Of a DNA stretch of 64,000 nt, positions 34,980 to 45,671 are shown in pieces (position 1 is the first letter of the stretch; each line of letters begins with the position of its first letter). The DNA is from Istiophorus platypterus (taxonomy: Eukaryota; Chordata; Actinopteri; Istiophoriformes; Istiophoridae), in the NCBI GenBank assembly GCA_016859345.1, contig CM029126.1:8819027-8883026 (forward strand), in the 5' to 3' direction. Made by a program: the position numbers and the translations under genes. The notes under the pieces are model-generated. The model saw only the letters and a list, made by a program, of their open reading frames with translations, was not told where the DNA came from and searched no databases.

Positions 34980-35992
34980 GTGTGTGTCTGTCAGTCTGTG
35001 TGTGTGTGTTTCCTGCACACCAACAGCACTGAGACACATAAGGCTCCATATTCACACTGTGAAAATAGCACAGCTTTACACTAAAGCAACAGGCTGTGAC
35101 AGCCAATTAAAAACGGGGAGCAAAATCTGAACCACCACATCAGTAATCAAGCCTTAAAATATCATTAATATATTTCCTTAAAATTACTTGGATGGATGGA
35201 CATAGTTTATCAATATCTTTAGAATACAAACAAGCGCAAACAAGTTTTTTTTTTTTTACACGATATCCAATGGGTTGTTGTTGTTGTTGTTTGTTTTTTT
35301 TTGTTTTTTTTAAGGGTTTTTCAATTCTGAGTTGTTGTCACAGCCTGTGGTTTTAGTATAAACATGTGCTCTTACTCATGAATTTTATGGCAGATGAAGG
35401 TCCACAACCAAAACATTGTCTCTAAAAAAAATTCAGCGCTGACGGTATTGACCTTTTCTCTTTCTTTCTCACATTCCTTAACCGGCTTATACATCTTATT
35501 GTTGATCATTTCACATGGACAATTTCATGCTCTTCAAAATCAAAGTCAAGACATATTGGGAATCATCCAAAGTGCAGTACATTTAAACTAAGGCTTTTTT
35601 TCAACTGCAAATTTTAATTAATAAAAAAAAAAATAACAGAAAATATTCAAAATTTTGAAAAAATGTTAAGAAATACACTGCTGCAAATAGTAGAGTTCGC
35701 TACCACAAAAGTACAATCATTAATTGAAACAAACTGCAGTTGCACCTTGAACTTTCTTGTGAGTTAGCATTACTAACATTACCCTGTGTCTTGCATGTGT
35801 TTTCATATTTTTGGTTATTGTAGAATATTTCCCATATCCTCAGGGGGCACCATAGTTTTCACCGAAAAGCAGCTCTGCTCTTTTTCATGAATATGAATAT
35901 CTTATTTCTAATGTGTGAGAGTGTGTGTGCAAATGTCCGCCTGTGAATGTGTGCACGGCTGTCTACATCTGTGTGTGTGTGTGTGTGTGTGT
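34980..35992 (+). repeat. Tandem duplication, copy 2 (~1,009 bp)
   Basis: A head-to-tail repeat of the unit at 33976. The alignment offset is 1,004 at the left end (TCCTGCACACC, 34007 versus 35011) and 1,009 at the right end (TGTCTACATC, 34951 versus 35960). The five extra bases are explained by the homopolymer and microsatellite changes. It ends in GT repeats that pass into GCGCGCTCTCTCAG. Confidence 0.95.
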
Positions 35993-36109
35993 GCGCGCTC
36001 TCTCAGTGCGGGTGGCAGGAGCTAATATCAGATTACGGATGTAAATTGCCAGAGTGGCTCTCTCTCATTATCACTAATAAGACTATGGCCTCACACTCTG
36101 TGCCCTCTC

Positions 36110-36215
36110 TCCCTCTCGTTCGCTCTCTCTCTCCCCCCCCTCTCTTTCTATGGTTGCTCAGATGATAGAGAGAGATGAGCTGAGAGAGAGAGAAAGGGGG
36201 TGGGGGGAGCAGAAA
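36110..36215. repeat. Opposed CT-rich and GA-rich tracts
   Basis: A CT/CCC polypyrimidine tract (36106-36147) is followed after ~20 bases by a GA/GGG polypurine tract (36166-36209). The two could pair as an imperfect hairpin, for example CTCTTTCTA against TAGAGAGAG. Confidence 0.7.
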
Positions 36216-37067
36216 AGAGGGTTGCAGCAACCCTGTTCCTGAAAGCAAATGATCTCAAAATGCTCCACATGTACATGTGATGACACACACTGATATAACA
36301 CATACACACAGCACAAATCACACACATCACAAGCAAAGATGACTAATGGTCCCAGTCTGGAGCTCTTATCTATAGAAACTCTTTTTGAAATAAATCCTCT
36401 CTACACTGTAGCCTCTTTATTCCCTTCTCTCCCTTTCGCTTTCTCTCTCGTGCAATGCGAAGTGTAACATGTACACACCCACTCGCTGTCACTATTCCTT
36501 TCCCAGTCTTTGTCTCATACACAGATACACACGTATGCGCACCAACATTCTTCAGACATCAGTCCAAGGACATTACACTAAATGAGACAAAGACTTATTT
36601 TTAGTCACAGAAGATTTCTGAGGCAGAACTAACACTCAACATACAAACCAACATTCAATTATTGTCACTTCTAACGTTCGCAAATGCATTCTAGTTCATA
36701 ATCTAAGTAATAAATCTGTTTATTTCATATCCATTTTACCAAAGATATGCATTGAGATTAGCGATGCCAGAAACACACAAGCAAAAATGTGCACAAAATT
36801 GTGTTTAATCTTGTATTGATAACATTGTTTTAACTAAATTATGGCACCATTATACTTAGTGAGTGCAATCGTACTGTTTTTTGTTTTTATTTCAGCTTCT
36901 CTCTCTCTTTTCCTGTCCGTCTTACTCGTCTCTCCATGGACCACATTTGTTCAGTAATTACATTTCAGCCATTATTCTCGGATGACATTTCTGTACAGTT
37001 AATCATGCCCATCTCACCATTGCACACAGGTCAAAGTATGTGTGAATGAGAGAGAGGGTAAGTGCGT

Positions 37068-37084
37068 TTGTGTGTGTGTGTGTG

Positions 37085-37132
<48 letters not shown>

Positions 37133-37134
37133 CG
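37068..37134. repeat. Compound (GT)n(GA)n microsatellite
   Basis: GT with one CG interruption to 37116, then GA to 37134, followed by GCGAGCGCTAGAGAGAG. Confidence 0.95.
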
Positions 37135-38259
37135 AGCGCTAGAGAGAGACAACCTAAAAGTGAGATTACATGTGAATCATGCATGCCTGCTGGGATGCCC
37201 GCTGTGAGCACCCTCTCGACTAAATGTGTGTGTGTTAGCGTTTTTCCATTAGCGGCGCAGTCGCATGCAATATCATATTTATTTATCTATCTTTATTTTG
37301 TGTAATTAATCTGTCTGTGTGTATTGCTGCATATGTACATGTGAACACTCCATGTGTTTGTTTTGTCCCTAAAGTTTGTTTGCCGTGGCACAGTACACGG
37401 TCAGGGTAATGATGTGGAAAGTGATGATGTGCAGCCACCCGCTCTCACCAGGAGGGTCACAACCCTTGGCCTTGGATGCCTCCTTGCATACGCTTGCCCT
37501 CGTGTTTGTGTGTATGCGCGTTTGTTTCAAGCCAATCTGGCTGGCGTCTGCTCACTCCTCTATCCACTGCAGGCTGTCTGCTCTCTTTTATTTCTGCTTT
37601 AACGACCTATAAAGGGACTGTTACTTTTTAAATAAACCATAAAGCAAGGGTCATAAAAGGGGAGTGCAGTGCTGGGCACAGGCCAAGCTCTGAGAGAGGC
37701 GTGTGTCTCAGTGTGTGTGTGTGCGCTCGGGTGTGCGCATGTGAGTGTGTGTGTGTTTGCACATGTTGCATATATTGCAATGTGCCACGGCACAAAAAAG
37801 CCGAACCCACCGCCTTAGTAGATATCACACAGTCTGAGAGAGCTCCGGATCAACTGCGTGTCAAATGCAAGTCTGTAAAAATGATAAACCTACATAAGTG
37901 GTGACCTTGTTTCACATAGAGATGAGTGAGTGGGTGAGGAGCAGGTCCAAGGCTAGGGCTTTTTTTTTTTTTCCAAGCCAATGTCTTGGAGCTGCTGCAG
38001 TGGGTGTAGAAAGAAGCAAGCCTGGGGCGGCTTCAGTAGCTCCTCATACAATGAATAAACCCCTTTACAGCAACTTGTATCACGGGGGACTCTTTTATAT
38101 TCCCACGACCGACACAGGAAGCTTATGAAAGTGCTTAGAGATGCTGAGAAGTGGTTGAGGCAGGTTCAACCAAGAACTACTGACAGTAATATATGAGTCT
38201 TAATAGGTGCATGCTGGTGATATCTGCAGGTGGTGTAATTTCAGTAATGCTTGTGACAG

Positions 38260-38276
38260 AAAAAAAAAAAAAAAAA
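38260..38276. repeat. Poly-A run (17 A)
   Basis: Uninterrupted homopolymer after TTGTGACAG. No retroposed body is recognisable upstream. Confidence 0.9.
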
Positions 38277-39289
38277 GTTTAGGAAACAGTAAAGTGCCTG
38301 TCTTAGAAGAAAGGTCTTTGCACCATGCATATTTACATCTTAGTTAGAGGATTGTGTGGGTGCAAGTCATCCCTCCCTGTCTCTCTCTTCTACCACCTCC
38401 TTATGCACTGCAATTCTAAAGCCGAACATAAAAAAAGGGGGGAAAAAAAATAATTGCCCGTTTTAGCAGAGTGTAACGTCGAAAATGTGTGTCGCTCATG
38501 CAGAGCTTCAAACGGGCTCGGCGAGGAACAGAGAGCAAATCTTAGCACGCCGCGTTTAGGACATCAAACGGGCCGCAATCAACCGCTTCGCAGAGAGGAG
38601 GAGGGGTGACAGGAGGGGCTCGGAGGTGGCGGTGGCAGTGGGAGCTCATTTCCTTTGACGTTCATGCACTTCTTCTTCTCCCATAAGAAGACGTTTAGCT
38701 ACTTCAAGCATCTATCGAGAGAAACAGTGAAAGAGAGAGATACAGAGTGTGAGACAAGGTACTGGCTGATATGGATGCGGAAGTGGAACAAAAGGTCCAA
38801 GAGGCTATGTAGGAGGGTATGTGGGTCATAGCGCAGGTTATGTATAGGGAAAGAAGGATGGACAATGCAGAGTGGCAGAGTCAAATCCCTAACTTTTTAA
38901 AATATTTCCCCAAGATGTCATCATCTGTTTGCAAGTCTATTCATAATTAGGAGGCAATCTTATTTTCCATGCAACTGACTGACTGATCTAGCTTTAATAT
39001 ACAAACAGTTCTTGTTGCAGTGCTCCTTCACTGTTGCTCACCACTCAAGAGGAGCTGCTTGGTGGAAATTGCGGTAATTTGGAAGAGGTGAACGGGTAGG
39101 ATTTCAGTGACAATACCATAAATTTCATACGCTGAGAAAAAGGGAATAAAATATGGAATAAAATGTTGCCTAATAACATTTGTCTCAATTATAGATTTAT
39201 CTGCAATATTTTTTTTTTTGTAACCAATCTGTCATGTAATCTGGAAAATGTGACAAAATAAAGAAAAACAGAAATTTCTTAGAACCAAA

Positions 39290-39426
39290 GTTGATGTGCT
39301 CTAATTGCTGGTATTGTCCAACTCACAGTCAAAGACTGAAAGATACTTAAAGGCATAAACCAGAGAAAAGCAGCAAATCCTCTCATTTAAGGCCCTGGAC
39401 CACTGAGTATTTGGTATTCTCGACTT
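39290..39426 (+). repeat. Truncated copy of the AATCGATTAATCG family
   Basis: CTAATTGCTGGTATTGTCCA, ACTCACAGTCAAAGACTGAA, ACCAGAGAAAAGCAGCAAAT, CCTCTCATTTAAGGC and TATTTGGTATTCT match the internal part of the family. It stops where the next repeat begins. Confidence 0.75.
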
Positions 39427-39429
39427 TGG

Positions 39430-39845
39430 TAGCAGTGTGGCTCTAGGGATGACAGTATCAGTTTATGGGCAGGAGGCTGTAATATCTCAAAACACATTGA
39501 ATAGATTGGCATGAAATTTTGTACTAACATTCACGGTCCCCGGAGGATGTATCCTAACTTTGGGGATGTCTTGACATTTCGTCTAGTGCCACCAGCTGGT
39601 CAAATTTTTTCACCTGGGAAATATCTCAATTCGGTACAGACAAGTGGTGTTAATTTGCCCAAGGCCCTGGTTTATGACGGGTTATTTTACTGTTCCTGCG
39701 AAATCCAATATTGTCAGGTGTTTTGTGTATAGCGCTAATTAGCAAGCGTTAGCATGCTATCATGTTCACTTGCTGATGTTAACATTTACCTGAAACCACC
39801 AACGTGCAGCCTCACGGAGCTTCTGGTTTGGCTGCAACTCTTGGC
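39430..39845 (+). repeat. Abundant percomorph repeat (ATTGGCATGAAATTTTGTAC type)
   Basis: The landmarks GGCTGTAATATCTCAAAACA, GATTGGCATGAAATTTTGTA, ACATTCACGGTCCCCGGAGG, ATGTATCCTAACTTTGGGGA, CATTTCGTCTAGTGCCACCA, CCCTGGTTTATGACGGG, CGCTAATTAGCAAGCGTTAG and GCAGCCTCACGGAGCTTCTG follow exactly the order of one of the commonest interspersed repeats in percomorph fish. It is internally repetitive, with two ATATCTCAA halves. The open frame at 39511-39732 is a chance product. Confidence 0.85.
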
Positions 39846-39849
39846 TGCG

Positions 39850-40160
39850 CTTGTTGATTAATAATTTAGTCACTTATGTTACAAAATACTGAAAAATTTA
39901 AATTTTTGTGAAAAACCGAGGTGTCATCCTTCAATTGCTTGCTTTGTCTGCCACAGCTAAAGAAAGACATTCAAAAGCTACATATTTTCTTTAAAAAGCC
40001 CTGAGCTAGAGAAAACCAGGAAATCGTATGTGAAGCCAGAGTGTTTGGCATTCTTAATTGATAATTCAAACAACAACAACAACAAAAATAATGAAGATTT
40101 AATCAATTATCAATATTGTTGTAAATGAATTTTCTGTTCAACTAATCAATATATTGACTT
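39850..40160 (+). repeat. Near full-length copy of the AATCGATTAATCG family
   Basis: It runs through TTGATTAATAATTTAGTCAC, ACAAAATACTGAAAAATTT, GAGGTGTCATCCTTCAATTG, CTTGCTTTGTCTGCC, AGAGAAAACCAGGAAATCG, AGAGTGTTTGGCATTCTTAA, an AAC array (40069-40086) and ends AATTTTCTGTTCAACTAATC. AT-rich ATTAAT/ATTGAT ends and no coding frame suggest a non-autonomous element. Confidence 0.75.
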
Positions 40161-41147
40161 ATGCTTTGACTCCTCTGCTTCTCATATGAACTTGGTATTA
40201 TATTCAGGATGTTTGTATGCATTTGCACCATTGTGGTTTGTATCATTAGAGACACTTACTGTGCCTTAAGTGACAAATTTTATGCTTTAAATGAATGCAT
40301 CTGCATTATTTGACATTGACATTTTAAATGGCCATTCTCACCAACACTTGTCAAAATGTGGAAAAATGTTCCTACATTTGTCCTTCAGTGTCAAAAAAAC
40401 TGTTGGAACAGGATTTGTTGTGAGGAATGTTAACAAATGTGAGCACGATTTACAGAAAACTGCAGAAGGGTTGTTTTATTTTTTTTTTTTTCCCTGTGAC
40501 AAATATCTGCTGACAAAAAAATAACCAAATATATTCAAAATGTCAAGGTATGTCTTTAATTCCTTTGAAATGTACCTTTGTCAAGTGCTACAAATTTGCC
40601 CTTTTATGGGCACTGCCACAGTGACAAGCTATTTGTTGCAAGCAGTTTTTAAAATGCAGACGAAACATGCAGGGAGAAACCTTTTCCTCTGGATGCTTAC
40701 TTCAGAGTAACAGTCTTTTATTTTATAAACCTGCAGTAGATTGACAGGCTGACAAGCTGCAATAAAGCGTTCTTTGATCCGTCTCACGCTGAAAGCTTTG
40801 CTCTGCTCATTCTAGTCTTCAACTTAACATGTAACTTTTACATTACAAAGATCCTTGCCTCCAATCACATCTTCAAACGCGTCATCTCTATACCAGTCGC
40901 GCTGTTTCTTCCCTGCTTGCCCCCCCCCCCACTGCCAAGTCGCTTTGTCCTTTTCATTCTTAATGTTAATTCACCTGTGATCTTTCACCGCTCTCTCTCC
41001 CGCTCTCTCTCTCTTTCTGCTCTCTCTCCGTTCTGTCTTTCTTACTTTTCCCCTCTTCTCTTCTCACATCTCTCCTTCATTTCTTTTGTCCTTGATTACC
41101 TAGTAGTGAGCTCCTGGCTGTGTCTCCCTGCCACTGGGTAATGGACT

Positions 41148-41161
41148 ATTTGCATGCAAAT
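41148..41161. promoter_or_regulatory. Palindromic double POU octamer ATTTGCATGCAAAT
   Basis: A perfect 14-bp palindrome made of ATTTGCAT and its reverse complement ATGCAAAT overlapping by two bases. Octamers bind POU factors (Oct family), and palindromic arrangements can bind dimers; use here is inference. It lies in non-repetitive sequence close to GGGTAATGG. Confidence 0.35.
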
Positions 41162-41654
41162 GGCAGTGCCTGGAAAGATTAGACAGGGTGGAGTGGATGG
41201 TGGAGAAAGCAACGGAGGAGGAGAATGAGGAAAGCAAGGAGACAGACAGACTTTATTGAAGGAGGGAAAGGACGTGGAAAAGAAGCTCAAAACCAGATGA
41301 AAGGCAGGGATGAGTGCATTCTGCTTTTTATCGTTTTGGCTGTCTGGAGGTCTAGATGATTGTCTTCGTTAAGACAGTATTATAGATGGTTACGTCTGTG
41401 TGTGCGTGCATGTGTGCGCATCTCAGTGCAGCTGTGTGTTTGCGTCAGTGAGTATTCGAGATGCTCAAACACAGAGAAAGAAAAGTTTGAACGCCTGTGC
41501 CTCAGTATTTGCATGTTTATGTGTGCCTAACTAGCTTAGCTCCAAACTTGGGGAAGATAGGGCACTGCGGCATCTCTTTTTCTGAAAAATTAAAGCTGGA
41601 GACCAAAGGTTTTTTGTCTGGAGAGAGAAACCCAGGCCCCGCTGCCTCCTCCCC

Positions 41655-41750
41655 CTCCTCTGACTCCTCCAAATAAATAAGAATTTTTGATTACAGTAAT
41701 CAGGGCCATTAATAATGCAGACGCTGTGATGATGCAGAGGAGATGAAAGA
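41655..41750. promoter_or_regulatory. Candidate non-coding element with homeodomain-type sites
   Basis: CAAATAAATAAG, TTTTTGATTACAGTAATCAG (an imperfect palindrome around ACAGT) and CATTAATAATGCAG occur together in repeat-free sequence. Evidence is motif density only. Confidence 0.22.
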
Positions 41751-42186
41751 TGGCTCTTCTCAACCTTTCTGTGTTAGGAGCGAGGGGAGATAGCTGCTAG
41801 CTAGCCACACACACACACGCACACACACACACAAATACACACAAACACACACAAATACAAATTTGTAGATGTGCATGCACGCACACACACGCAAATACTC
41901 ACCCACAAGTATTCAGCATCAGTGGAGACTTGAGACCCAAAACACAACCTAAAAGAGATATAAAGTTTTAGGGCTATTTTCATCCAACTCCCAATTATAT
42001 TTGGAAGAACAGTCTCGACCAGAACAAGGGTTACGTTTAGGTCATTTGGAGAGTTGTTGACAGACATTATGGATATAAGACACAACATTAAGTCGATCTT
42101 TACTTCACAGAGAGAATCGGAGAGTTGTGAATTGGAATTGCAACGTTTCTCTTTAGCACTTTGTGAATTCTCCCCCTGACACTTAC

Positions 42187-42225
42187 CTCTCTCTCTCTCT
42201 CTCTCTCTGACACACACACACACAA
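42187..42225. repeat. Compound (CT)n(CA)n microsatellite
   Basis: CT run to ~42209, then GACACACACA to ~42225. Confidence 0.95.
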
Positions 42226-43689
42226 AATCAGAACATATTACAAACCTCACCTTCCTCACACCCCTCCGTGTCGGGCACACACACTCTCCTCACACCATGT
42301 ATACCTCTCCTTCCCTGAGGGTGAGTTGGCAGCGGGCCAGCAGAGGGGAGAGAATGCATAAAGAGCTTTTGTGGCTGTTGTCGTTAATCAGGCCCGTATG
42401 CTTTCTGACAGCAGCATGCGAGGAAGGGAGACTGTCTCTCCTATAGCCTCTCCATACGCTTCCTTTTCTCCATTAGCTTACACCGGCCAGACAGACAGTC
42501 TCCAGTTACTAAATGCTAAAGCGTAATGGCACACAATATCGAAAGAGAGAAGGAGGCAGAGGCAGGGCGAGACATGGGAGAGAGGTGTATAGCACCAGGG
42601 TGGCATAAACTGGATGCCCCGCTACCCCGCCGGCATCCTGGAACTCACGCCGGAGCCAAAGTGTGGGTGAGTTAACGGTTATAAATGAGGGGTTAAAGAT
42701 GGAGCTATGTGTTTGTGTGTGTGTGTGTAATTCTGTTCGTGTTTGTCTACATGTTTGCTCATATCTGCTGGTCCATCTGTTGGCGTATCCGTGAGCACGC
42801 GCTTCTGCCAAGCACACGGACATATGTACATCTGCAAACATGTGTAGGACCAATCATATGTGCTAATGTGTGTGTACGTGTGTGTGTGTGTGTACGTAGG
42901 TTCATCACAGATCCACGGAGACCATGTCAAAGACTGTGTCTCCTACAGGTGTAAGCCCTGAACATCTGGCTGGCACATTTCAAACACTCAGAAAGGCAGG
43001 AGGGGTGGGGTGAAGCCACAGTGGAGGGCTGTACCACAGTCATTAAACAGCAGAGAGCTGGGGGGTAGGGACCAGGGCTGCACCACTACAGCATACACCT
43101 GCTCCTTGCACGTCTGTCGGCCCCCCGGAACCAGTATTCTTCCACTCCGCGTTCATGCAGGGCAGTGGCCAACCATCGAAGAACGACAACAAGGCTAAAA
43201 AAGCAGACATCTGGAGTCAATCGAGACCGCAGTGGTTCATCAGCAGTGAAAGGGGAATACCAGCCCACGAATTTAGATGCATTATTTTCGTGGCACGGGC
43301 CAATCAGCGATGATGACACAAAAACTTTCTTAAAGCCAAAAATCAACAAAATGTGTATCAGTAATGATCCGCTCACCCGACACAGAGGAGGGGGTTCGGG
43401 GGACTTTTAACTGATGTTAAATGAATTCATACTGGCCCGGGCTATCATCCCAATCACCTGGTTTGAACTGTCTTTCCTCCAGAAAGCGTATCCCCAGCTA
43501 AAAACATAGGTGTTGTCTTTTACATGCCTAGTCTGACAAGATTTAGCATGCAGATAATTTGACAGCCTTCAAACTGTTCTTGCAGCCTACCGACGAGGAG
43601 AAGACCCTTTTTCGGAGGGTCGGGTAACAGACTCTCTTTTGCCCAATTACTGTGACTTTCCAAACTAGGAAAATTTGACAGACACCTCC

Positions 43690-43860
43690 GTTTTCAAGAG
43701 CGACTGGCGGAGGTGTGGAAAGGTGCGAGTGTAGCCAGAGATCCCGGATTATTCTCCGCGCTGACAGCAGAGGAGTTGGTGCGCCCGCGGACCGAAAACC
43801 GGAAGGCCCGAGAAACGCGCAACGTGACGACGCGATCCAACCCCTCCCCTTGACCTTGAA
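43690..43860. promoter_or_regulatory. Small CpG-rich patch upstream of the main CpG island
   Basis: CTCCGCGCTGACAGC, GCGCCCGCGGACCGAAAACC and CGCGCAACGTGACGACGCG give a local CpG density far above the flanks. It lies ~0.8 kb before the main island and may be part of the same promoter region. Confidence 0.4.
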
Positions 43861-44458
43861 CTTAATTCTTCTGTTTCCTGTTAAAACCCACCGGGAGATG
43901 CGGCTGCCTGCCTGTTGCCTGTAATTGCAGTATTTTATTTTCCGAGGCCTATTTTTTGATCTCTTCTTAAAGTGACTTTTGCTTTATTTTTACCCCTACA
44001 CTATCATCACAACGTCTTGCATCACCTTCAAAACACCTTTCAGACACCGCTGTTTGTGGATGACTCCTTCATCCATTCTTGTTCTGAATGAGTAAGCGCC
44101 CCCCCCCCCCTCTCGTGAAGGCTGTCAGCTTTGCTGCACTGTATTTAGCCCTAGCAAATATTTCATGAGCAGATGATCGGAGGACGTGTGAGAACTGCGA
44201 TGGCAGTCAGTGTCAAATGACTGTATTAATGTAGTTATTTCTGCCATGTACTGCTACGCTGTCTTACTGTGTAGACACAGCAATGTAAGCCCTAGGCATT
44301 TACAGTATGTTGATCTTTTGAAGACATTATGAAGACTCTGACACGGTGATGTAAGTAATGCACACATTACATTAGGCAGAGGCCAGTGGTGAGCTGTGCA
44401 ACCACAACACCGGACCTCCGCTGAATTTCCAGTTGCATCATCTCCAACGGGGATTAAT

Positions 44459-44460
<2 letters not shown>

Positions 44461-44490
<30 letters not shown>
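44461..44490. repeat. (CA)n microsatellite
   Basis: Perfect CA run directly upstream of the CpG island. Confidence 0.95.
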
Positions 44491-44494
<4 letters not shown>

Positions 44495-44574
44495 CATGGA
44501 GTTCACACATGACCGATGGGAGCACAGCGCCCGATTTAACATTCATACTATGGGCACTTGCATGTCAGCACACA

Positions 44575-45062
44575 TCAGCCGGAGTCGACGGGCGCCCGTA
44601 CGTGATCCGCATGACGAGCGCGGGGAGAGACCGTCGGCCGGGCGTCAGCCTCGATCGAGTCCCGGCGCGTCCGGGCCGAGAGGGTGACGCACGGTCCGAC
44701 CCTCGGTCGCCTCGCTCCGGCCGACGCCGAGCAACGAGCCCCGAGAGTGGACCCGGGAGTCGGTCCGGACCGCGCCGCAGCGCCCCCGCTTTCCTTTCCC
44801 TTTTTTTTTTTTTTATTCTCTTCTTCCTCGGCGCACAGTCGCTCCCGGCCGTGAGTCAGACCGCCTCGGACTGGACGTCCGCTCGGTTTATCGTCCGCTC
44901 CCGTCCGACGGGGAGTCGCTCCGTCTGACGGCGGAGACTCGGCGTGAGCGCGTCGGTCCGCTCCGCGTCGGCCGCGGTCGCGCCGCGTCTCTCGTCCGGT
45001 GCCCGCCGCGCCCGCAGATGCCGGCGCGGCCACCTCTGGTGTGGGACGGGGGCAGAGGTCGC
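44575..45062. promoter_or_regulatory. CpG island, probable promoter/5' UTR exon of an unidentified gene
   Basis: Nearly 500 bp of strongly CpG-rich sequence; the 60 bases at 44641-44700 alone contain eleven CpG. In a vertebrate genome with pervasive CpG loss this marks an unmethylated promoter region. The island is bounded by CA repeats on both sides and is interrupted by a pyrimidine/T tract (44791-44835) that ends in CGGCGCACAG at 44840, a possible but weak splice acceptor on the + strand. A second AG is at GCCCGCAG before ATG (45018). Frames on both strands give only Arg/Pro/Ser-rich low-complexity peptides, so I call no protein. Direction is unresolved. Confidence 0.7.
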
Positions 45063-45065
45063 CAC

Positions 45066-45118
45066 CCCCCCCCCCCCCACACACACACACACACCACCAC
45101 CATCATCCTCCTCACACA
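45066..45118. repeat. C run and CA/CCA low-complexity tract
   Basis: A 13-base C run passes into CA repeats and CCACCACCATCATC at the edge of the CpG island. Confidence 0.85.
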
Positions 45119-45281
45119 CACACTTTTCTTTCCTCTCCATCAATCTCTTCCACCCCCACCCCTCCCTCCACCTACCTCCCCCTTCTCCCCCTCACTCCCT
45201 CCCTCCTCTCTTTTTTCGCTCCCCTGCACCGACACGTTAGTCAAATCTGTCCATTATGCGCTTCGTTGGCCATGCATCACT

Positions 45282-45286
<5 letters not shown>

Positions 45287-45323
<37 letters not shown>
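45287..45323. repeat. (TA)n microsatellite
   Basis: Uninterrupted TA run of about 18 units after a T7 run. Confidence 0.95.
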
Positions 45324-45328
<5 letters not shown>

Positions 45329-45648
45329 AAAGCAGTCAATGACACTGAAAAGAGAGAGCACATGAAAAGAAAGATGGAGAGAGGAAGAGAGGGGTCCACA
45401 CACAGAGAGAAAGAGGAGGGTCACTGCTCCGTAGCCTTTGAACGCCAGCATCTAGGAGTGGGCATCGGTCATCAGTGATTCTGTTTGTTTTTCTCTGTGC
45501 CTCCTCGTCCTTGGTGTATACAGGGCAAGACAGAAAGCATGTTACAATAATTACACACTCCGCAGTGCGGCCTATCATTTGGCACAAAAGACAGGAGCAT
45601 GTGTCTCAACAAGAACCGTCTTCCATCGAAAACTGCTGGGGTTGTTGA

Positions 45649-45671
45649 TTTTTTTTTTTTTTTTTTTTTTT
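45649..45671. repeat. Poly-T run (23 T) ending in CAG
   Basis: Homopolymer resembling a polypyrimidine tract plus acceptor, with no exon recognisable downstream. Confidence 0.9.

Larger units (their letters stand above)
35993..39289. other. Non-coding stretch, no gene recognised
   Basis: It contains the CT/GA inverted tract (36110-36215), a perfect GGGTTGC-A-GCAACCC palindrome (36219-36233), the GT/GA compound microsatellite (37068-37134), GT-rich sequence at 37710-37760 and A17 (38260-38276). The segment 38450-38640 is somewhat CpG-rich and repeat-free. Confidence 0.55.
40161..43689. other. Non-coding stretch, no gene recognised
   Basis: T runs (~40469-40490), a C run (40920-40930), pyrimidine-rich sequence (40980-41090), the palindromic octamer at 41148, a CA-rich microsatellite (41808-41835) and the CT/CA compound repeat (42187-42225). 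The segment 43190-43420 is repeat-free and unique-looking but has no identifiable protein in either strand. Confidence 0.55.

Noticed and set aside
34408..35591. Repeated short open frames suggesting a duplicated gene
   Set aside because: They are the same non-coding sequence in the two copies of the tandem duplication; one-base indels change the frame between copies.
39290..40160. Insertion of one repeat into the middle of another
   Set aside because: The right-hand part (39850-40160) is itself a nearly complete copy including the family's left half, so it is a separate copy and not the continuation of the left fragment.
44509..45090. Arg/Pro/Ser-rich frames on both strands over the CpG island
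   Set aside because: Stop codons are rare in CpG-rich DNA, so long frames are expected by chance; both strands are open and neither shows a known domain.
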